DNA of 6,010 nucleotides from an uncultured Chlorobiales bacterium (GTDB lineage Bacteria > Bacteroidota > Chlorobiia > Chlorobiales > Chlorobiaceae): assembly GCA_903901395.1 (NCBI GenBank), contig CAIUQW010000055.1:1-6010 (forward strand), read 5' to 3'. This document shows, in pieces, positions 5,526-6,010 of this stretch. The translations under genes were made by a program, and so were the position numbers. Numbering within the stretch: position 1 is the stretch's first letter; every line of letters begins with the position of its first letter. A model generated the notes under the pieces. It was not told where the DNA came from, searched no databases, and saw nothing but the letters and a program-made list of their open reading frames with translations.

Positions 5526-5603
5526 CTTCGGCGGGATTTCCCGACCGGCCTGTCATAACGATCTTGAATACGATCAACTATCTCACACAAAATCACTTGC
5601 ACC

Positions 5604-6010
5604 ATGGCACGAATCGCGAAAAAACTCACCGACCTGATCGGCAACACTCCGCTTCTTGAGCTGGAGAATTTTGGCCGGGCAAACAACGCCTACGGCACGA
5701 TCATCGCCAAGCTCGAATACTTCAATCCGGGCGGCAGCGTCAAGGATCGCATCGGCTACTCCATGATCGAGGCGGCGGAGAAAGCCGGTCTGATCAACGC
5801 CGATACGGTCATCATTGAGCCGACCAGCGGCAATACGGGCATCGCGCTTGCATTCATCGCCGCCGCCAAAGGCTACCGGCTGATCCTGACCATGCCGGAG
5901 ACGATGAGCATCGAGCGCCGCAACCTGCTCAAGGCGCTCGGCGCGGAGCTGGTGCTGACTCCCGGCCCGGAGGGCATGGGCGGCGCGATCCGCAAGGCCG
6001 ACGAGCTGAA
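5604..6010 (+). CDS. cysK: Cysteine synthase A (O-acetylserine sulfhydrylase), N-terminal part
   Basis: The frame starts at ATG 5604 and runs off the window after 135 complete codons, somewhat under half of the usual 305-325 residues. CysK is a cytoplasmic PLP enzyme that joins O-acetylserine and sulfide to give cysteine. Visible hallmarks are [13 protein letters not shown] near the N-terminus, the PLP lysine Lys47 in [11 protein letters not shown], the substrate-binding loop TSGNTG at 74-79, and [12 protein letters not shown] followed by [13 protein letters not shown]. The match is to CysK; a CysM or cystathionine beta-synthase is less likely because [20 protein letters not shown] and the MPETMS stretch are CysK-like, but the C-terminal half is missing. 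There is no Shine-Dalgarno sequence. In a sulfide-oxidising phototroph it would be the direct entry of sulfide into organic sulfur. It follows the response regulator on the same strand. Confidence 0.93.
   Translation, partial: MARIAKKLTDLIGNTPLLELENFGRANNAYGTIIAKLEYFNPGGSVKDRIGYSMIEAAEKAGLINADTVIIEPTSGNTGIALAFIAAAKGYRLILTMPETMSIERRNLLKALGAELVLTPGPEGMGGAIRKADEL

Overview
The window looks like a chromosomal segment of a green sulfur bacterium, most likely Chlorobaculum (formerly Chlorobium). This is an inference from three things: protein similarity as I recall it (alanine dehydrogenase, CysK and the PPC protein), a GC-rich coding bias with AT-rich intergenic gaps, and start codons that lack Shine-Dalgarno sequences, as is common in the Bacteroidota/Chlorobiota group. 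I see no phage, insertion sequence, CRISPR array, tRNA or rRNA.

Layout. 1-264 (+) is the C-terminal end of a PPC/DUF296 protein. It converges on ald (L-alanine dehydrogenase, 351-1454, -). The gap between them holds a nine-base-phased repeat that folds into a 17-bp hairpin and ends in a T-tract on the ald strand. From 1566 (+) a 93-residue membrane protein of unknown function converges on a YgjP-type zinc metallopeptidase (1863-2609, -). Next come a cystathionine gamma-synthase/lyase family enzyme (2792-3928, -), a divergent AT-rich control region, a DUF4395 membrane protein (4150-4626, +), a NarL/LuxR-type response regulator (4795-5493, +) and the first 135 codons of cysK (5604 to the window end, +).

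How the genes may work together. The right half is centred on sulfur amino acids: CysK makes cysteine from O-acetylserine and sulfide, and the gamma-synthase/lyase links cysteine with homocysteine and methionine. Between them lie a membrane protein with a CxxC motif and a response regulator with no histidine kinase in view. Regulation of cysK by this regulator is suggested by adjacency only. Ald links pyruvate, ammonium and alanine and is probably independent.

The most interesting material is non-coding. There are four hairpin-plus-T-tract elements. Two sit where terminators are expected, after ald and after the gamma-synthase/lyase gene. The other two sit on either side of the DUF4395 gene in unexpected orientations: one on the + strand upstream of its start, and one facing the minus strand just after its stop, where no minus-strand gene is visible. 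I found no clearly new defence, mobile or biosynthetic system.
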